The notes beneath the pieces are model-generated. The model was not told the DNA's origin. It ran no database searches and saw nothing but the letters and a program-made list of their open reading frames with translations. Of a stretch of DNA of 64,000 nt, positions 1 to 13,203 are shown in pieces. The first letter of the stretch is position 1, and every line of letters starts with the position of its first letter. The DNA is taken from contig JAVLUZ010000154.1 of assembly GCA_036768485.1 (NCBI GenBank), forward strand, positions 20,411,896 to 20,475,895. The letters are read 5' to 3'. Source of the stretch: Mermis nigrescens (taxonomy: Eukaryota > Nematoda > Enoplea > Mermithida > Mermithidae). Both the position numbers and the translations under genes were made by a program.

Positions 1-280
1 TTTTTTTCGAAAAAGTAATATTTTCAAATTTAGAGGCGGTTTATTGTAAAGAGTCTGGGACAAAAGAATATTTTTTCCTGCCATATTCTCTACTTAGTAG
101 ACAGGACGTTTCCGCCCAGAGCGTCGTGGATGATGAATTTAAAAAAATGTTCTCCGTAAGGTCAGAATAAGGAATCTAACCTTTAAACTTTTCTACAGCC
201 AGTGTTTGTTGAGGTATGAAGAGGTGAGCTTTGAATTATACATCTATTTTCTAATGCCGATAGATAACTCCGTATTACAG
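1..280 (+). repeat. A-family repeat fragment at window edge
   Basis: Bases about 120-280 (including tcagaataaggaatctaac and the ttgttgaggtatgaagaggt block) match 59040-59180 inside A+B copy 4. The fragment is cut by the window start. From 281 to 858 I see only AT-rich sequence with no supported feature. Confidence 0.6.
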
Positions 281-2039
281 ATTGTTTGATCAGATTTTTC
301 TTATTTCAGAGGTTTTGACTCGGTCTTTAATACATAATTATTTTTATTATCATAAATGCACTATTCCTAAACTTCAGTAGAATGATATATATTTTTCAAA
401 ATAGTATAATCAAGCTAAAATCTTCGCTGCGAGACTCAGTTAACGTGCATTGTGTTGATAGACAGGCACCTAATCATATGTTCCTATATGTCGCCATGTT
501 AAAAAACCTGCAGCGTAATAAGTATAGGATGTTGTTTGAAAGTAGGGAAATGATTTCAGATTTTTATCTTTTGTTCACAATACAGCGAAATCATTAGTGA
601 CTAAGTATTAAAATTTGCCGATATGTTGAGTTCGTGCGAGTGGCTGACGTATCTGTTCTCGCATGTGGATTTAAAAAAGAATAATTGGTTCAAATCTTCT
701 GAATACTGACTTTTTCATTATTTAATTCTTTTGGCAAAATCATGCACTTCATTTGACTTATTCATCTATTTAGATTAAGTTATCCGCTGGCTTCTTCATT
801 TATCGTTTTGTAAAACTCCAAATTTATGTTTACTGTTTTATTTTAGGGTCAGTATTTAATCATAGGTAGCGCGTTAGCGCGTACCTATGATATACTTGGG
901 TACCCCCAACACCTGTGCACCCCTACAGCTATAACGGGACACATCTGGGAGGTGCGGTTTTGTTAAAAGGAAGATAATGAAAAATTCGCTGCCTGTCTTT
1001 TTTGTTTTTCTTTACACTCAAAACTGACTGTGTAAAGAAGGTGTAAAGTTTTGGCGTAACTTTATAACATACAACGAATTTTGGGCAGTTTTTTACCGGG
1101 GTTGTGGACAACTCAGTATTGACTCTTCAAACAATTTAATAGCATAGATTTGTAGAGGAAGGGATTCTGCAGATGATACTTTTTTGTTTTTTGAATTTCG
1201 CCTTAGTTCACGAATGGGAGTGTACAGAGTACGAAAATATGGGTGTGAGAAGACACATTTTGTCGAGTTTTCGACTTGTTCACGTCTGTCAACAACTCCG
1301 GTTATGAGTTTTAGAAATTTTTTCTGACAGAAATTTACTCCGGATCAAGGACCATCTTGTGCTTACCAGTAAACTTTTCCTACAATTAATACGCAGTTAG
1401 AAACAGGGGTTTATACTTTACACTCTAGTGGATGAATACAAAACAGATTTTGTCCAAGATTTCTATGCCAACTTTTTCGGTTATGAGTTGGGAATAATTA
1501 AATAAAATAAAAATAAAGTAACTTTTAAGGCTACACGTCAAAGCAAACCGCATTCAAAAAAACGTAATATTGAGTTGTTTATGGCGGTGTAAAGTTCGAA
1601 ATCTGAGGTGTAAAATGGGCGAGAAAACCAGGTTGTTCTTCGTATTTTGATTGGTAAATCATATCAAATATTTTGCGGAACACAAGTTTGGCACATACAA
1701 ACGTACTACAATCAAAGGGCTACAAACTGGCCCGAACTGAATTTATTTACACTCGATGGGGCGTTGGGTTCAGATTTTTAAAGTTTACAATGTGGTGAAC
1801 AGTGGATTATATGAGTTTGTCCATTTTTTTGTTCGCCACTTTCTCTGTTCAGAAGTCGGGCTAGGTCAAATAGGACAAAAATAAAGTAATTTATAAGGGG
1901 TACGCGTCACAGCGAATTGCGTTTGTTTACATCAATATTTAGCTTTTTCGGGAGGTGTAAAGTCAAAAAATGGGGGAGTTAAACGTGTTTCTGTCTTGTT
2001 TTTTCCTGCCAAGTTCTGGGTTATGAGTCTGGACATAAT

Positions 2040-2770
2040 CTCAAGTCTAAAAGTGAACCAGAAACCAAATGTGATACGCCAGTTTTTTTGCACTCAACAG
2101 TGGTGTAAAGTGGTTTACATCTGATATTCATTTGTCCTCGGGTCATTGTGAAGACTTAATTTTTTCATAAATGTTGATCGTAATATCAGAATTACGAATC
2201 CGACTGAAATTTTATTTACACTCTGTGGTGTTGTAAAGTTTACACTGCATATTAATTTTAGTTCTAGAGCCTTGCAGAACCTTAATTTTTTCTAAAGTCT
2301 AATGATGTACCAGGAATCAAATGTGAGACGACAGTTGAGCGCGTTAACTTACTCAACAGTGGTGTAAAGTAGTTTACAAGTGATGTTTATTTGTTCTCGG
2401 GTTATTGTGGAGACTAAATTTCTTCATAAATCTTAATCGTAATATCAGAGTAATATTAGAATTACGAATCCGACTAAAATCTTCTTTATACTCTGTGGTT
2501 GTGTAAAGTTTACACTGCATATTAATTTTAGTTCTGGAGCCTTGCGGAAGCTTAATTTTTTCTCAAAATGTTCTACGTAAAATCAGAATTGGGAAATCTG
2601 ACTGCTAGTTTTCTCTACACCTTGTAGTTGTGTAAAGTTTCCACTATTCATTTGTTGTTTATATAAAGTTTATACTACTAATTTATTTTACTTCCAAATC
2701 TGAGCTTAGTGTTCCTTACACTTGATATTTGCGTAAAGTTTATGCTGAAAAACTTTGATCGTTTTCAAAT
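2040..2770 (+). repeat. Degenerate ~130-bp tandem units in A copy 1
   Basis: GTAAAGT cores recur at about 2105, 2234, 2364, 2505 and 2633, spaced 128-141 bases. Each is followed by ttagttctggagccttgcgg-like and cagaattacgaatc-like blocks. The same array is in copy 2 (9830-10450) and inverted in copy 3 (29870-30500). Confidence 0.7.
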
Positions 2771-2919
2771 AACGTATAGTTGTCTTTTTAAAAAGGATAA
2801 TGCTGATGTTAAGAACAATATTGTTTTCCGCATTCTTGGACTGTTGTCATTATTGTGGCATGTTACTGTATGTGTTTACTGACTGATGTACTCAAATCAT
2901 GCTAATTAAAAGTAGGGTA

Positions 2920-3702
2920 CTAGCAAAGAAAAATGCTCCGATGGAACAAAAAAATGATTATACTTGGAATTGTGGAATATTAAGGATGTAAAAGGAGGGG
3001 ACTAGGAAAAAGCTACCTTAAGTCGCAAAATCTGCTAAAAATTACACTTTCTCTAAGCAACGCAAAAAATCGAAGTATATTCTGCGGCCTCTAAAAAGTG
3101 TCTTCTGTAAATAATTTTCAAAGTTTCAGATAAGAGTGTATAAACGAAATCTATAATGTTTACTTTTTATTAAATTGCTGGCAAGTAGCAATGTATCCTG
3201 ATTGATAGAAAAGTAAGTGGTATTGTATTTAAAGTTGTTTTATTTTGTTATGAGCATTATAGCAAGCAAAGCAGGGGCCGATTGATTAGTGCACACAATC
3301 GTTATGGGCATGCTAGTGTACCTACATTGAGTCTGTTTCAAGTCAACTTACGCGTTTCCTACTGTTTTAAACCAACAATTTCTTCATATTGGATGCATCG
3401 ATGTTTGCTATTTCATTCAATTGGCTTTGAAAGACTATTAGTTTACTCAATATCATTACCCATAGATACTGCATAGCTTATGTGCTGCTTTTTCAATCAT
3501 TTTTATGCTTAAATATTTATTTTAATCTGTTGGCCGCAGAATATACTTCGATTTTTTGCGTTGCTTAGAGAAAGTGTGATTTTTAGCAGGTTTTGAGACT
3601 TAAAGTAGCTTTTTCCTAGTCCCCTCCTTTTACATCCTTAATAATCCACAATTCCAAGTAGATTAATCCTTTTTGTTCCATCGGAGCATTTTTCTTTGCT
3701 AG
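2920..3702 (+). mobile_element. Module B: ~175-bp inverted-repeat element, copy 1
   Basis: The left arm begins ctagcaaagaaaaatgctcc and the right arm ends with its reverse complement ggagcatttttctttgctag. The arms are about 2920-3100 and 3532-3702. The dinucleotide TA flanks both ends (2918-2919, 3703-3704), as in Tc1/mariner-type insertions. The spacer has no convincing coding frame. It is always attached to module A in this window. Confidence 0.75.
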
Positions 3703-6700
3703 TAGTTCGAAATATTTGGGCTAGACTTTTCAACGCTTTTGACTTTTACTTCACTAAAAGCTTGGATAGTGCGATTTTTAATTCTTGAATGTTTGAAGGG
3801 CGTCTTTTATCTATCTTGGATTTAATAAGCCGTAAGAAAAAAATCGCACGGCGTCAAATCCAGGAATGAGGAGGCCAAGGCATGGATTACGACACACGAA
3901 CACAACTCATCCACCCTTAGTCTCCTGGTTATTCGGAATTAAGGTCGTTCGATTTTTTCATTGAGGGGTTATTACATCAAAAATGTAGACAATGAATCTC
4001 TTACATTCAGGAATTAAAAATTGCAATATTTACGCTTTCAGAGAAGTTATTGTCAAAATGCGTCGTAAAGTTTTGCTCGAATACCGAGAACTTTAATAAA
4101 GGCTTTAGAAAACGATTCACCGCAGAAGAACATTGCTCGTTAAACATAATATTTGACGGAATGAACTTCGCATAAGACAATTTCTATTTTTTATAATTTA
4201 ATACAATTTTCTATCATTTGACTAAAATTTGAAGCATCAAAATATAGAATAGTTACTTGCGCCACCCTGTTCATGAGCGGTCCTAAGGCGTTTACTTCTA
4301 TCTCATACCATCTATTATTGTTCTATGAATTTTATTCAAGATTGTTTTTTATGACTTTATGCAATTCACTATAGCAAATACTTTTTAACCTTCTTAGTAA
4401 GAATTTTTGATTTCATATCCTTCAGAAACACATGCAAAATGGTGTCTAGTGAGATAACTTAGCATAAGCCGAGCGGTACATCTATTGAGGTACTTAAAAC
4501 AACAAAGTCTGTGAAATGGCATAAATCAAGAATGTTAAAACTTTTGCGCAAAAAGACATCAGCGCCGTTTGAAGGATAAAGAAGCCAATCAACACGCATA
4601 AGTTATTTCAGACAGGTGAAGTGGAAGTATGTCAACGGTATGAATATTTCTGCTTGAGATGCCTATCATGAAACATGCCTTATATGTCCCGATGGGCAGC
4701 AGTCAAATTCAGGGAGGAGGTCCGCTGGGACGAAATCGCCAAATATAGCACCAAAAATTCAATTCTGGGGCGTCTGTAGGTTTTGGGAGTCCATCGATTT
4801 CTCAGAGGTCCCGCCCGACCCTCAGACCCCATGCCCAAGTTTAGTCCCTGACCGTTTAAAAAGGATGAACGGAAAATTTAAAGGTCAAAAATTAATAAAC
4901 TTTGACTCGTTTCATAATAACACGATTGAAGGTACCAGCGGCCGACCAGTGGTCATCGGCCAAAACGGTCGCCTGTAGCTATCTCAGCAATGAAATTTAC
5001 TTCCGCATTGCAATCGTAAAATTTTTTTTCAAAAATATGGAGGGTAGGTCGTAATCACGTCATTAAAGGCATTTTTTATGAAAAAACTAGTAATCTCTCT
5101 AACAACATTTTTTCTACACTCGTGTTGTTAGAAAGTCCTTGCACAATAATAATTCACTCAAAAGAAAATCGTGGCTCCAACTGTGATAATCGGGTACGTA
5201 CGTAGACTGGAAAAAGACATGCTCCTTTTTAGTAGGTAGTGGAGAAATCTATTCAGCTGATTCAGACACGTCTTTGCGTGTACGACGTGCTATCAGTAAA
5301 ATACGGTTAATCGATTCAAGTTTATGATCAAAACTTCGAAAGGTGTATAGAGAATAGAGAATACAGGTGCAAATTCATTAAAATTCCGCGCGTTGTTACA
5401 CAGTCCACGCATGGATATCATCAAACATCCATGCATGGACGGGGGAAGGAGTTTAGGTAATTAGGATATAATTAAAATTTCCTACAGAAATGTTTGATGT
5501 TCTACAAACTGTATCTCCGTCTTGACAGAGTTGACCTCGACTGACCCGCTGTAGCCTTTAATGTATGTTGTTTGGGGCGAATAAAGAGCGAATGTTGTTT
5601 GATTCTCATCGGCCTGAACCAATCAGCAAGGTAAGAAATGCTGAAGGTTTTGTTGCAGCCATATTTAAGTTCACATTTTTTCTGGCAGGTGAGCATTGAT
5701 AATGTTTTAAAACTGAATAACAAATAAAAACACAAATAAAATTTAATCCTTTACTACAGAAAATTAAGCATTCGGAAGTAGCTCTTATGCTTAACATTCT
5801 TCTATAGGCATTAGCTTGAGAATTATCCTGAAGATTGGTTCTTACGAATATATCTGTAATATTACGAAACATGTGAATAATCAAAGAGTTATGAAATAGA
5901 GGAGCATCTATCGAACGTATATATCTATCATTGATATAATTAGTTTGTTGAAACAAAGTGTTACAATACTGCACGAGTTAAAGAAAAAAGAACAATTTTA
6001 AAAAATGCATTTTCTACAGACTAATATAAATAAAAGAAACATTAATACGTACGTACGTATGAAGTAGATACTTTTATTTTTAACTAGTACACGTTTAACT
6101 CACTTCAATCATCGCTCAGTCAGTCAGCATAAACAAACTTGATGTGCTCTCAAGGCGAGTGATAAACTTGAAGTTATTTAGTCATTATTTGTAATTAAAT
6201 TCGTTAAAAACCATAACAATGTTAGCGGAAGAACATCCTGGCTGAAATTCTGAGCTCAACCTCAACACGCGTACTTATCTCTCATCATTCCGTTTCAGCA
6301 TTATTATCATCAATCTTGGCTTCCAATCAGAAAAATGCAAAGGAATCCGCATTATCAAACAATAAAAAATTATCGAGTTTCTGTGATTCGGAATAAGATT
6401 TCGCGCTTTGTACGCATAATGCGCCCGTATTACTGCAAAGGACAGCATACCATCTCAAAGGCGCACAAATAAAACACTTGCAAAAACTAAAAAAACAAAA
6501 CCGTAAGCAGGCGAAATTAATAAAGTTTTTACGCATTGTTTTGCTTAGTCGCTTGCCTCTTCGTGTTCTATTCTATACTTTATCGTATTTCGGTCTTGTC
6601 GGCAATTAAAGGAAATGCTAAGTTTTCGTCACAGTGCGAAATGTCGTTATTCCTAGTTAGCTGGCCTTCCAGCATTATGAGTGCGCTTATTCTGTGCGCG

Positions 6701-7065
6701 AGCTAACAACGCATGTTACGGTAGATGCCCACGCTTAGACACGCCATGCTCAGCAGAAAACAACGTGAACGAAGCGGCATTCTCCAATTGGAAGACATCT
6801 TATATGGAAGAGCAGCTCTTTTTTTACTAACCTGTGTAAAAATCAAGTGCAGCGCGAGCATTTACGTGTAAGGTGTTTACAGTTAGAAAAGAATCGGCTC
6901 CTATAAAAATAGAAGACACGAGATTCTTCATTCCATATTAAGAGTAGGTCATCGAGGTGCACTGACACATTAACATTGTGTACTTCGTGCTACGCACGTA
7001 TAGCATAAGGAAAAAATAAATGGCTGAAAAGCTGTCATGGCATGAACGAAAGCTTAAATTAGCGA
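3703..7065. other. Gene-poor AT-rich interval
   Basis: No gene supported. The stretch 4690-4865 looks like a short MITE: it has the gggcagcag terminus and gaccccatgccc end shared with the hAT-like MITEs elsewhere. Short open frames in 5500-6540 lack coding character and splice support. Confidence 0.4.
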
Positions 7066-7073
7066 AGTGTGAC

Positions 7074-7318
7074 CACACCTGGGCGTGGGATGGGGTATGC
7101 ACCCCCAGAAACCGAAATACCCCCAGAAGTCAAACACCCCAGAATTCAATTTTTGAAAATTATTTTCGTTTTTTTCGCAATTTTTTGATGCCAATGGATA
7201 GTGCTTGATGAGAAACGTCGAAAAATGGTGTTTTTATCGCCATACCACCATTTTTAAGGCCATTTTTTGACCTTCAAAAAATCTTGCACCCCCAGAATTT
7301 TCTTGCTGCCCACGTATG
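7074..7318 (+). mobile_element. hAT-type MITE (family C), copy 1
   Basis: The 245-bp element starts CACACCTGGGCG and ends CCCACGTATG. It is flanked by the perfect 8-bp target duplication AGTGTGAC (7066-7073 and 7319-7326). The interior has runs of ACCCCCAGAA and no coding frame. Eight-base duplications and short imperfect termini are the hallmark of hAT elements. Confidence 0.85.
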
Positions 7319-7326
7319 AGTGTGAC

Positions 7327-8183
7327 AAGTCTTGCTACGTGTCGTAGCACAATACACTCAAATTTAGTTTTCGTAGTAGATTATGGCGATAAGATTCCAA
7401 ACTTCGGCATACTGTTAATTAAATCAAGGCTATCATGCATTGAGAGATTACATGACGGACTAACTCCGGCATTATAATGCGCATTAATGCGCAGACTGAA
7501 AAAAGAAGCGACTTTTCTTGCCAAGGGATTATGATATTTTTAAATTTTGTACTTGTGATACGCACAAAAACATTACGTAGCATTTATGTATTTCGATAAG
7601 GAATGGGATTAAGTTTGGCAGTATTTTCGCCACACTGCATCGCTTATGCTACCCAATTTTTCGCGATCCAATACATTACAAATATATAATGTTAGTATAA
7701 TAAAATCTCATCAATTGGCGAAACCGATCGATTGCTTCAGCTTAAAGCCCTTGGCCTTTTATTGGTCGTGCAAAGCGGCTAATCGGCTACTGTCAGCTAA
7801 CACGGAAGAACAAATCGTAAGACGGATAAAAGTTGCTTGTTATCAATCTTTGTTACGACAAAAAACTACTTACGGGCCATAAGCGCGCAAAGAGACAGTA
7901 AAGTTTAGCTTATACGGAGAGCGATTAGCCGATAAAGCACTTCTTTTGTGCGGCTGCACGCGCAGCTACCACGAAATAAAGCTTACAGAATTCAATTTTG
8001 GCACAGCTAGATTATCGCCAAGCATGTAGCGCGAATGCTTGAAACGATGGAATAATAGCTATTGGATATTAAGCGAAATAGGAAGTGATGAAGCGGGTGT
8101 TCCGGAACGTTTTGGTAAATTTGAAAAGACCAAACTGACTGATTTAGCACGGGGTTTTTTGAAAACGAGCGATTCGCGATATA
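7327..8183. other. Interval with no supported gene
   Basis: AT-rich sequence. A perfect 14-bp palindrome gcgcattaatgcgc lies at about 7478-7491. The 78-codon open frame at 7646-7882 has no recognisable similarity or splice context. Confidence 0.4.
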
Positions 8184-11100
8184 ATCACAGGTAGCGCGTT
8201 AGCGCGTACCTATAATACGCTTGTGTAACGTGGGCACTTCAAACCTCAATTACGTGAGCAAAATTCTACCCGCACCGGTTTTCCCGGATCTTCCGCTCTG
8301 TGTCGCGTGCGTAGTACTAATCCACTACTCGGGCTCTTGCTCACCTTTTGCGCTAATATTCTATATAATTGAAAAACAATATAACATTAACCTCACGGGT
8401 TTAACTTCAAAGTATCCATTTCAAATTATGTAGTAGCACCTCCGCTACACTCTCCCCTCTAGGAGAAGCGTGAACGCAGACAACTACAGAGTCCTAACTC
8501 GGAGACCTTCAAGTGTACCGTGGGCACTTCAAACCTCCGTTACGTGAGCAAAATTCTACCCGTACCGGTTTTCCCGGATCTTCAGCTCTGTATCGCGTGC
8601 GTAGTACTAACCGACTACTCGGGCTCTTGCTCACTTTCTGCGCTAATATTTAATATAATTGAGAAACGATATAATATTAACCTCACGGGTTAATATTATA
8701 TCGTTTCTCAATCAAGGTATCCATTTCAAATTGTGTAGTAGCACCTCTGCTACACTTGGGAACCCCCAACATATGTCCCCCTCACAGCTGTAACGGGACA
8801 CATCTGGGAGGTGTGATTTTTTTAAAAGATAGACATTAAAAAAATTCGCTGTAAGTCTTTTTTGTTTTCCTTTACACTCAGTACCGACTGTGTAAAGAAC
8901 GTGTAAAGTTTTGGTGTAATGTTATAAAATATAGCGAATTTTGGTAGTTTTTTTATGCAGCGTGTACACAACTCTGTGGACGCCTTATACAATTTAATAG
9001 TAAAGAATTGTAGAGGATAGAATTCTGTAGATATACATTTTTCGTTTTTTTGAATTACGCAAAAGTACTCGTATGGGAGCGTAAAAAGTGTAAAAATGTG
9101 GGGGTGAAGAAACACATTTCGGTCGAGTTTTCGACTTGCTTATGTCTGCCAACAACTCCGGTTATGACTCCCAAAACATTTTTTAATAGAAATGTACTAC
9201 GGGTTATGGGCTACTTTCTGCTTACCGGCAAACTTTTTGACGCACAATACGGTGTTAGATCTAGAGGTTTAAACTTTACACTCTAGTGGATGGTGTAAAA
9301 AACAGATTTTTTCTAAGATTTCTCTGCCAACTCTTCCGCCTATATGTTGAGATAAATTGAATTAAATATAAATAAAGTACCTTCTAAGGGCTTTACGTTG
9401 CAATATTGAGTAATTAATGGGGGTGTAAAGTTCGAAATCAAGGGTCTAAAATGAGCGAAAAAATACGTTTTTCTCTATTTTGATTAGTAAATATCTCAAA
9501 TATTTTGCGGAACATAAGTTTTCCACATACGAACGTACTACAATTTAAAGGCTGCAAACTGGCCTAGAGCGAGTTTCTTTACACTCAATGGGGAGTGAGG
9601 TTCAGTTTTTTCAAGTTTACAATGTGGTGGATGGTGGAAAATACGTTTTTGTCCGTTATCTTGTTCGCCACTTTCTTCGTTTAGGAGTAAGGATAAGTCG
9701 AATAAAGTACTCCCTAAGGGGTACACGTCACAGCAAATTGCGTTTATTTACATCAATATTTAAGTTTTTCGAGAGGTGTAAAGTCAAAAATTGGGTGTGA
9801 AACGTGTTTCCGTCTTGTTTTTTCTGCCAATTTCTCCGGTTATGAGTCTGGACATGATCTCAAGTCTAAAAATATACCAGAAATCAAACGTAATACGCCA
9901 GTTGGGTGCGTTTGTTTACACTCAACAGTGATGTAAAGTGCTTTACATCTAATATTTATTTGTCTTCAGGCCATTGTGGAGACATAATTTTTTTCATAAA
10001 TGTTAATCGTAATATCAGAGTAATATCAGAATAAGAACCCGACTAACATCTTTTTTACACTTTGGAGTTGTGTAGAGTTTACAGTGCAAATTAACTTTAG
10101 TTCTAGAGCCTTGCGGAAGCTTAATTTTTTCAAAATGTTGTATGTAACGTCAGAATTACGAATCTCACTGTTAGCTTTCTCTACACCTATAGGTGTGTAA
10201 TGTTTACACTTTACACTTCCAACGTAATGCGTAACGTGAATTTTTTCCAAAATAAGTCTTGTAAGGTCAGGATTACGAATCTGGCTTGTGTTTTCTTTAC
10301 ACCTGGTAGTTATATAAAGTGCACACTGAAAATTAGATTTAGTTCCAGAGCGTTGCAGGAGTTTAGTTTTTTCAAAATGTTCCATGTAACGTGAGGATTA
10401 CGAATCTGAGGTAAAGTTTTCTTTACACCCAATATTTGCGTAAAGACATTTGATCTGTTTAGATATGGTAAGGTTATCTGGTTTAAAAAAGATAATGCTG
10501 ATGTTCAGAACAATATTTGTTTCCAAGTTCTTGAACTGCTGTCATTATTGCATCATGTTACCGTATGTGTTTACTGACTGATTTACTCGAATCATGCTAA
10601 TTTAAAGTAGGGTAATAGCAAAGAAAAGTGCTCCGATGGAACAAAAAACACGAATATACTTGGGATTGTGGATTTTTAAGAATGTCAAAGGAGGGGACTA
10701 GGAAAAAGCTACCTATGCATGTGCCTTAAGTCGCAAAAATCTGTTAAAAATCAGACTTCCTCTTGGCAACGCAAAAAAATCAAAGTATATTCTTCGGCCT
10801 CTAAAAAAGTGTAACCTTCTTTAAATAATTTTCAATGCTTAACAAAAGAGTGTATAAACATAATCTAAAATGTTTACTTTTCTTAAATTGCTTGCAGGTT
10901 GCAGCGCTGACTTGCTTCATATCGTGATTGATAGAAAACTAACAATCATGAGCATTATAGCAAGCAAACCTGGCGTCAATTGATTAGTGAACACAATCGT
11001 TGCGGGCATGCAAGTGTAACTACATGCAGTCTGTTTCACGTTAGCTTACGCGTTTCCTACTACTTTAAACTATCAATTTCTTTGATTGTCTTGAATGCAT

Positions 11101-11418
11101 CGATGTTTGTTATTTCATTCAATTGGCTTGCAAAGTCGCTCCTAGTTTATTCTGTCTAATTTCTTAAAGCTACTGCATAGCTAGCTTGCTGCTTTTTCAA
11201 TCGTTTTTTGGGTTTAAATAGTTTATTTAAATCTGCGGGCCGCAGAATATTCTTCTATTTTTCGCGTTACTTAGAGAATGTCTGATTTTTGACAGTACGA
11301 CTTTGGACATATACATAGGTAGCTTTTTCCTAATCCCTCCTGTTACACCCTTAGCAATCCATAATTATTCCAAGTGTATTCGTCTTCTTTGTTCCAACGG
11401 AGCATTTTTCTTTGCTAG
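8184..11418 (+). mobile_element. A+B composite repeat, copy 2
   Basis: The start hairpin is at 8184-8216, the tandem TTTACAC body at 9830-10450, and module B at 10614-11418 (left arm to about 10800, right arm from about 11230). Compared with copy 1, it has about 530 extra bases (8222-8752) inserted just inside the hairpin. The termini are slightly diverged. Confidence 0.75.
8222..8757 (+). repeat. Two ~240-bp direct repeats inside A copy 2
   Basis: The block gtgggcacttcaaacctc...gtagcacctccgctacac (8222-8451) is repeated at 8513-8757 with about 90 percent identity by eye. It is absent from copies 1 and 4. The second repeat contains a perfect 20-bp inverted repeat (8661-8680 and 8690-8709) that the first lacks. 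Confidence 0.8.
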
Positions 11419-12534
11419 TGTGAGTATAGCTGTATAACAATGTTTCTAAATAATTAGCAATGTGATGACATAGTAAAAATGAATTTTTCACGCCATGTCG
11501 TAACGTACCAGAGTTCGTTTTGAATTGAGCACCCTTGGCATGAGATCAAATTCGTCGATATCGGTCATCATTACCAGAACACTTTCAATAATTTCTATTT
11601 TGAATTAATTTCTTGGAGCTTCGAGCACCGTAGAACAACAAAAGATCAAATACCCGTTAAATCTAAAAATAGATTAGGTAGTAGGAGTACGCGGAACGCG
11701 ATTCGTTTAGAAGCGGGATCAAACTCGTTAGTTATAAGATAAAAATCTAAATCTATTAAATCATCTCACTTTATTGAAACTCTGATTCTTTGCCGCTTAA
11801 ATTAGCTTCCTAGATATATTGCGAAAATCCAACAATCTTTTTTATCTAACATGTAATTTTAAGATGCTTTTGAAAAGCAATAAGAATTCAAAAATAAATG
11901 TATTTCTGCTGATTTTGCAAAACACTCAATAATTAATTGCATCTACCGCTTTCATGCAGTTACATACGAAGGCATCTGAAGTTAGGGCTAAAAGGCTGCT
12001 GGTATGAAGATACATTAAAGTTTTAGTACTATGCTTATCACAATACGTTTTATATGTAGAAAGTCGAAGTGACCTTATAAACAAAGGAAGCTCAACGTAA
12101 AAGAATATTAATTATACATAATAACGTGATACCGCAGTACAATGTAAAATTACGAAATTTGCTATTTGGCTAAAAAGAAAATATAGAATCATTTATCTTC
12201 GTCAACTGTCACTTTTTTATGTCTTTCACAGGTAATCATGCAATTCATATGGAATAAAAACGTGCACTTTCACGTTTTCCTGGAGCGCAGCTAATTCATA
12301 TAAAAACAAATTAATTGCGAACAAAGAATAATGGAGAATGAATAAAGCCTTACACATTTCTAATTTGCAACGCATTAGTGTATTTGGTTTACGAAACTAT
12401 TGTTTTACCTCATCCTCGTAAAACCAGAATGTGATAAATCAATCGATTATTAAATAGGTACGTATCCGACATGACCTAGTAATAACAGTCGGATGGACAG
12501 CATACTCTACAATTTGAGCAAGTGGAATTTTAGG
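11419..12534. other. Interval with no supported gene
   Basis: Unstructured AT-rich sequence. No coding exon, RNA gene or repeat of the window's families was identified here. Confidence 0.4.
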
Positions 12535-12915
12535 GGAGTTTGACTACCCCAGAATGGTAACTGAACCCGGCGAAATTGCTGCGATCTCTCAAGATTGTCG
12601 ATTTCCCGTAAAAAGTGTGCTTTTTAAGCATTTCTAATTCATTTTTGTTTCACAAGTCTCAAATTTTTGGTCGTGTCCCAACATTGCCACCGTTCCAACA
12701 TACACATTTTTTAATTATATTTTATTCAATTTAGTCGATATTTTCAATTTTTTAAGATTTTTTATGTTTTTATGTTCCACAAAGAACGAATATTGTCAGG
12801 AACTCCAAAAATTAGTGTTATTGATGTGTACCTGTCGTTTTTTAGCCCGAAAAGGGTACGTTTAAAAACTTTTAGGTCTGATCCCCCAGCATCCCATGCT
12901 GTACATGTATAGTCA
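12535..12915 (-). repeat. Family E short interspersed repeat (inverted)
   Basis: About 380 bp, matching 36130-36515, 41950-42335 and (inverted) 54026-54420. The shared landmarks are a ttctagaacatcc-like block, a gcgaagcgtcgaaaatttga-like core, and G-rich termini. It is non-coding. Confidence 0.55.
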
Positions 12916-12937
12916 TGTCGTAAAATTCAGTCACGGT

Positions 12938-13195
12938 CACACATGGGCGTGGGGGTTTGGGGTATGCACCCCCCAGAAGTTGAAATACCCCCCCCAGAAA
13001 TCAAAATACCCCCCAGAATTCGAAGTTTGAAATTTTTTTTGCTTTTTTAGTGATTTTTTGATACCATTGGATAGTGCTCGATGAGAAACGTCGAAAAATG
13101 GTGTTTTTTCGCCATACGACCACTTTTAAGACCATTTTTTGACCTTTAAAAATTTTTTCACCCCTCCCCCAGAATTTTGGTGCTGCCCACCTATG
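12938..13195 (+). mobile_element. hAT-type MITE (family C), copy 2
   Basis: It starts CACACATGGGCG and ends GCCCACCTATG. The perfect 8-bp target duplication GTCACGGT lies at 12930-12937 and 13196-13203. The interior is close to copy 1. Confidence 0.87.
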
Positions 13196-13203
13196 GTCAC
13201 GGT

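Larger units (their letters stand above)
859..3702 (+). mobile_element. A+B composite repeat, copy 1
   Basis: The element starts with an imperfect hairpin at 859-891: outer 10-bp stem atcataggta/tacctatgat, inner cgcg/cgcg, loop ttag. It continues through a long AT-rich body with repeated TTTACAC and GTGTAAAG motifs (roughly 130-bp units between 2040 and 2760). It ends in module B at 2920-3702. No transposase frame is visible, so it is non-autonomous or of unknown class. The same order of parts recurs in three other copies in the window. Confidence 0.75.

Noticed and set aside
3282..3476. Open frame similar to one at 28839-29129
   Set aside because: The similarity is because both lie in the spacer of module B copies; frames are not conserved as protein between copies.
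5502..5974. Two overlapping minus-strand open frames of 77 and 122 codons
   Set aside because: No recognisable motif, no splice context and noise-like composition.
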